From Muribaculaceae bacterium (lineage in GTDB: Bacteria; Bacteroidota; Bacteroidia; Bacteroidales; Muribaculaceae): a stretch of 33,398 nucleotides of DNA. Positions within the stretch are counted from its first letter, which is position 1; each line of letters starts with the position of its first letter. Both the position numbers and the translations under genes were made by a program. The notes below the pieces were generated by a model. The model saw only the letters and a program-made list of their open reading frames with translations, was not told the origin of the DNA and searched no databases. The stretch is taken from positions 1 through 33,398 of the forward strand of contig JAEDFO010000022.1 of the NCBI GenBank assembly GCA_016292745.1, in the 5' to 3' direction. Below, piece after piece: positions 30,568 to 33,398 of the stretch.

Positions 30568-33267
30568 TTAGAGCGATTTCAATCGGGCGATGCTTTCCTC
30601 GAGGGTCTTGATTTTACTTTCCGCATCGGCTTTCTTCTTACGTTCGGCTTCAACCACCTGAGCAGGGGCGTTGTTCACGAAACGCTCGTTGCCAAGCTTT
30701 GCATTTACCGATTTGAGGAAGCCTTGCAGATATTTAAGGTCGGCCTCCTGCTTTTTCAGTTCCTCCTCCACGTTGATGTTGTTGCCCAGCGGTACTGCAT
30801 ATTCGGTAGTACCGATAAGGAACGACGAAGCAGTGGGGTCTTTCTCGGCAACCTCGGCAATGTCGCTCAAATTGGCCATCTTGCTGATTACCTCGGCATT
30901 GGCATTGCTGAACGAGCCGAGAACGTGAAGAGCAAGCTGCTCGCGATTGGGAATATTCTTCTGCAGGCGGATGGTGCGCACGCCGGCAATGATATCCTTG
31001 GCGGCATTCATCTGAGCGATGATATCGGCATCATACTCGTGAGCCTTCGGCATGGCGGCATACATGATGCTGTCGCCATCGTTGCGCTCGCTGATGTGCT
31101 GCCACAGTTCTTCGGTGATGAACGGCATGAACGGGTGCAGCAGGCGAAGCAGTGCGTCGAAGTAGCGGAGAGTGGCTTCGTAAGTGGCACGGTCGATAGG
31201 CTCGCCATATGCCGGCTTCACCATCTCGAGATACCACGACGAGAATTCGTCCCAGAAGAGCTTGTACACGGCCATCAAGGCTTCCGACAAGCGGAACTTC
31301 TCAAACAGGTCGTCGACCTCGGCAACGGTGGCACTAAGCACGGCGTCGAACCATTTCACAGCCTGTGCAGCACTTGCCGGCTGCTCTTTATCGGCCACAT
31401 TCCAGCCTTTTACCAGACGGAATGCATTCCAAATCTTATTGTTGAAGTTACGGCCCTGCTCGCAAAGAGCATCGTCGTAGAGAATGTCGTTACCGGCAGG
31501 AGCAGCGAGCATAAGGCCCATGCGCACACCGTCGGCGCCGAAGCGCTCCATCAGTTCAATCGGATCGGGTGAGTTGCCGAGCGATTTCGACATTTTGCGG
31601 CCGAGCTTGTCGCGTACAATGCCAGTGAAGTAAACGTTGCGGAACGGCATATCGCCAAGATACTCATATCCTGCCATAATCATACGGGCTACCCAGAAGA
31701 ATATGATATCCGGACCGGTAACCAAGTTGGCGGTAGGATAATAGTATTTAATTTCGGGATTGCCGGGATTGTTGATGCCGTCGAAAAGCGAAATCGGCCA
31801 CAGCCAACTTGAGAACCAAGTGTCGAGGGCATCCTCGTCCTGACGTAGGTCGGCAAGAGAGAGCGATGCTATTCCCGATGCCTGCTTGGCTTTTTCAAGG
31901 GCAGCCTCGGCGGTTTCGGCCACTACAATCTTCTCGTCGCCATTGGCGTCGTTGTAATAGTATGCGGGGATGCGGTGGCCCCACCACAGCTGGCGGCTGA
32001 TGCACCAGTCCTGAATGTTCTCGAGCCAATTGCGATAAGTCGATTTATATTTAGCGGGAACGAACTTGATGTCGTCGTTCATAACCGGAGGGAGAGCTAT
32101 TTCGGCAAAATGCTTCATGTCGATAAACCACTGCAGCGACAAGCGCGGCTCGATGGGCACATGGGTACGCTCCGAGCAGCCCACCTTGTTGTCGTAGTCC
32201 TCGATTTTCTCCATCAAGCCAGCAGCCTCCAGGTCGAGAGCAATCTGCTTGCGAACATCGAAACGGTCCATGCCCACATATAATCCGCCGGCTTCGCTCA
32301 CTGTGGCGTCGCTGTTGAAAATGTCGATGGTTTCAAGGTTGTGCTTCTTGCCCAGCATATAGTCGTTAGGGTCGTGAGCCGGAGTCACCTTCAAGCATCC
32401 TGTACCGAAGTCGATTTCGACATAACGGTCCTCGATAACCGGAATTACACGGCCAACGAGTGGCACAATGACCTTTTTGCCCTTGAGCCATGAATTCTTG
32501 GGGTCCTTGGGGTTGATGCACATAGCGGTATCGCCCATGATAGTCTCGGGGCGGGTGGTTGCAACCACGGCATAGCGTCGGCCATCGGCATCGCGATGTA
32601 CCACCTCTTCCTCTGCACCGGTTTCACCGCTGCGGCCATCGTCGTCGGCAAGATAATATCTCAGATAGTAGAGTTTAGACTTCTCTTCTTCATAGTACAC
32701 CTCGTCGTCGCTCAGTGCAGTCTGGTTCTTCGGGTCCCAATGCACCATACGGAGGCCACGGTAGATGAGACCTTTGTCGTAGAGGTCGCAGAACACCTTG
32801 ATGACGCTCTTGCTGCGAGGTTCGTCCATGGTGAAAGCGGTTCGGTCCCAATCGCACGAAGCACCGAGTTTCTTAAGCTGCTCGAGGATAATTCCTCCAT
32901 GCTTGTGAGTCCAGGCCCATGCATGCTCAAGGAACTGCTCTCGGGTGAGATCCGACTTCTTGATGCCTTCCTGAGCCAGTTTGTTCACCACCTTTGTCTC
33001 AGTGGCAATCGATGCGTGGTCGGTACCCGGCACCCAGAGGGCGTTCTTGCCCTGCATACGTGCACGGCGCACAAGGATATCCTGGATAGTATTGTTAAGC
33101 ATATGGCCCATATGCAGCACACCGGTTACATTCGGCGGCGGGATAACAATAGTGTAAGGCTCACGTGAATCGGGTTCGGAATGGAACAAACGATGCTCCA
33201 TCCAATACCTATACCATTTATCTTCAACCTCAGAGGGGTCGTACTTGGTAGCAAGTTCGTCGTTCAT
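30568..33267 (-). CDS. valS: Valyl-tRNA synthetase
   Basis: Cytosolic class I enzyme that charges tRNA(Val) and edits misacylated threonine. The 899 residues fit the bacterial family. The signatures are HMGH at residues 52-55 (PPPNVTGVLHMGHM) and KMSKS near 558-562 (KLGRKMSKSLGNSPDP). The editing domain lies between them (VVATTRPETIMGDTAMCINP and GTGCLKVTPAHDPNDY). The anticodon-binding region follows, with HPFMPFITEELWQ. A C-terminal coiled coil (VEEELKKQEADLKYLQGFL to KIKTLEESIARLKSL) contacts the tRNA in this family. ATG 33267 was chosen because the conserved start MNDELATKYDPSEVEDKWY begins there and a promoter lies 47 bases upstream; the longer open frame would include that promoter. Confidence 0.98.
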   Translation of the reverse strand: MNDELATKYDPSEVEDKWYRYWMEHRLFHSEPDSREPYTIVIPPPNVTGVLHMGHMLNNTIQDILVRRARMQGKNALWVPGTDHASIATETKVVNKLAQEGIKKSDLTREQFLEHAWAWTHKHGGIILEQLKKLGASCDWDRTAFTMDEPRSKSVIKVFCDLYDKGLIYRGLRMVHWDPKNQTALSDDEVYYEEEKSKLYYLRYYLADDDGRSGETGAEEEVVHRDADGRRYAVVATTRPETIMGDTAMCINPKDPKNSWLKGKKVIVPLVGRVIPVIEDRYVEIDFGTGCLKVTPAHDPNDYMLGKKHNLETIDIFNSDATVSEAGGLYVGMDRFDVRKQIALDLEAAGLMEKIEDYDNKVGCSERTHVPIEPRLSLQWFIDMKHFAEIALPPVMNDDIKFVPAKYKSTYRNWLENIQDWCISRQLWWGHRIPAYYYNDANGDEKIVVAETAEAALEKAKQASGIASLSLADLRQDEDALDTWFSSWLWPISLFDGINNPGNPEIKYYYPTANLVTGPDIIFFWVARMIMAGYEYLGDMPFRNVYFTGIVRDKLGRKMSKSLGNSPDPIELMERFGADGVRMGLMLAAPAGNDILYDDALCEQGRNFNNKIWNAFRLVKGWNVADKEQPASAAQAVKWFDAVLSATVAEVDDLFEKFRLSEALMAVYKLFWDEFSSWYLEMVKPAYGEPIDRATYEATLRYFDALLRLLHPFMPFITEELWQHISERNDGDSIMYAAMPKAHEYDADIIAQMNAAKDIIAGVRTIRLQKNIPNREQLALHVLGSFSNANAEVISKMANLSDIAEVAEKDPTASSFLIGTTEYAVPLGNNINVEEELKKQEADLKYLQGFLKSVNAKLGNERFVNNAPAQVVEAERKKKADAESKIKTLEESIARLKSL

Positions 33268-33313
33268 ATCTTTTGAAAAATAATTTTGTCGGTAATCAGC
33301 ATTAAATGAATTG

Positions 33314-33321
33314 CAAAGGTA
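33314..33321 (-). promoter_or_regulatory. Bacteroidota -7 promoter element for valS
   Basis: The minus strand reads TACCTTTG, an exact TAnnTTTG match, the same octamer as in front of the barrel genes. At 20 bases upstream the sequence is TTTC, one base off the -33 TTTG. The predicted start site near 33308 gives a leader of about 40 bases. Confidence 0.75.
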
Positions 33322-33398
33322 CAAAAAACCGACATAATTACGAAAAAACGCAGATAAATTCAATTATATATGGCTATCCCGACAGGAGCATTGGCGGC

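Noticed and set aside
33360..33398. Possible gene end on the minus strand (ending VGIAIYN) or gene start on the plus strand (MAIPTGALA) at the right edge
   Set aside because: Only about 13 codons are visible in either frame and both are plausible; nothing distinguishes them.
1..33398. CRISPR arrays, insertion sequences, integrases, phage genes, toxin-antitoxin pairs or restriction systems
   Set aside because: None seen: no regularly spaced repeats, no transposase or integrase motifs, and every large frame is accounted for by other families.

Overview
The window looks like chromosomal DNA of a gut-type Bacteroidales, most plausibly Muribaculaceae or a near relative. The grounds are two SusC/SusD-type TonB importer loci, many lipoproteins with Bacteroidota-restricted domains (DUF4493, PCMD, BACON, DUF4302, DUF4923), a type IX secretion C-terminal tail, and promoters matching the Bacteroidota -7 consensus TAnnTTTG. 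Family placement is inference; the phylum and order are solid. I see no rRNA, tRNA, IS element, CRISPR array or phage gene.

Layout. (1) 1-3537, minus: a SusC transporter followed by the start of a SusD-like lipoprotein that runs off the left edge. (2) 4079-13602, minus: six genes packed as an operon. Three large DUF4493-type lipoproteins are followed by two paralogous small outer-membrane beta-barrels and a PCMD lipoprotein. A promoter, a leader hairpin and a possible leader peptide lie in front of the barrels, and a terminator closes the unit at 4040-4078. (3) 13897-14655, plus: one small periplasmic DUF4923 protein with a textbook promoter and terminator. (4) 14716-20160, plus: metG followed by a Wzx-like flippase and two glycosyltransferases overlapping by ATGA junctions, a surface-glycan module attached to a housekeeping gene. 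(5) 20350-29948, minus: SusC, SusD, an HExxH metallohydrolase lipoprotein, a DUF4302 lipoprotein and a secreted protein with a type IX tail, ending in a strong terminator. (6) 30446-33321, minus: valS with its promoter.

How the genes may work together. Region 5 reads as an uptake system: surface-exposed lipoproteins with a metallohydrolase capture or process a substrate, SusD/SusC import it, and the type IX cargo acts at or beyond the cell surface. The substrate cannot be read from sequence; the lack of glycoside hydrolases and the presence of a peptidase fold make a peptide or protein-derived ligand a reasonable guess. Region 2 has no TonB receptor or enzyme. Its products are repeated variants of one modular surface lipoprotein plus two barrels, so it is the best candidate for a poorly described surface apparatus. 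The three lipoproteins also share a middle module of about 125 residues that I cannot assign to a named domain.

The long non-coding stretches (3538-4039, 13603-13896, 20161-20348 and 29949-30445) are described individually. Three are AT-rich upstream regions; 20161-20348 is GC-richer and resembles a dispersed repeat.
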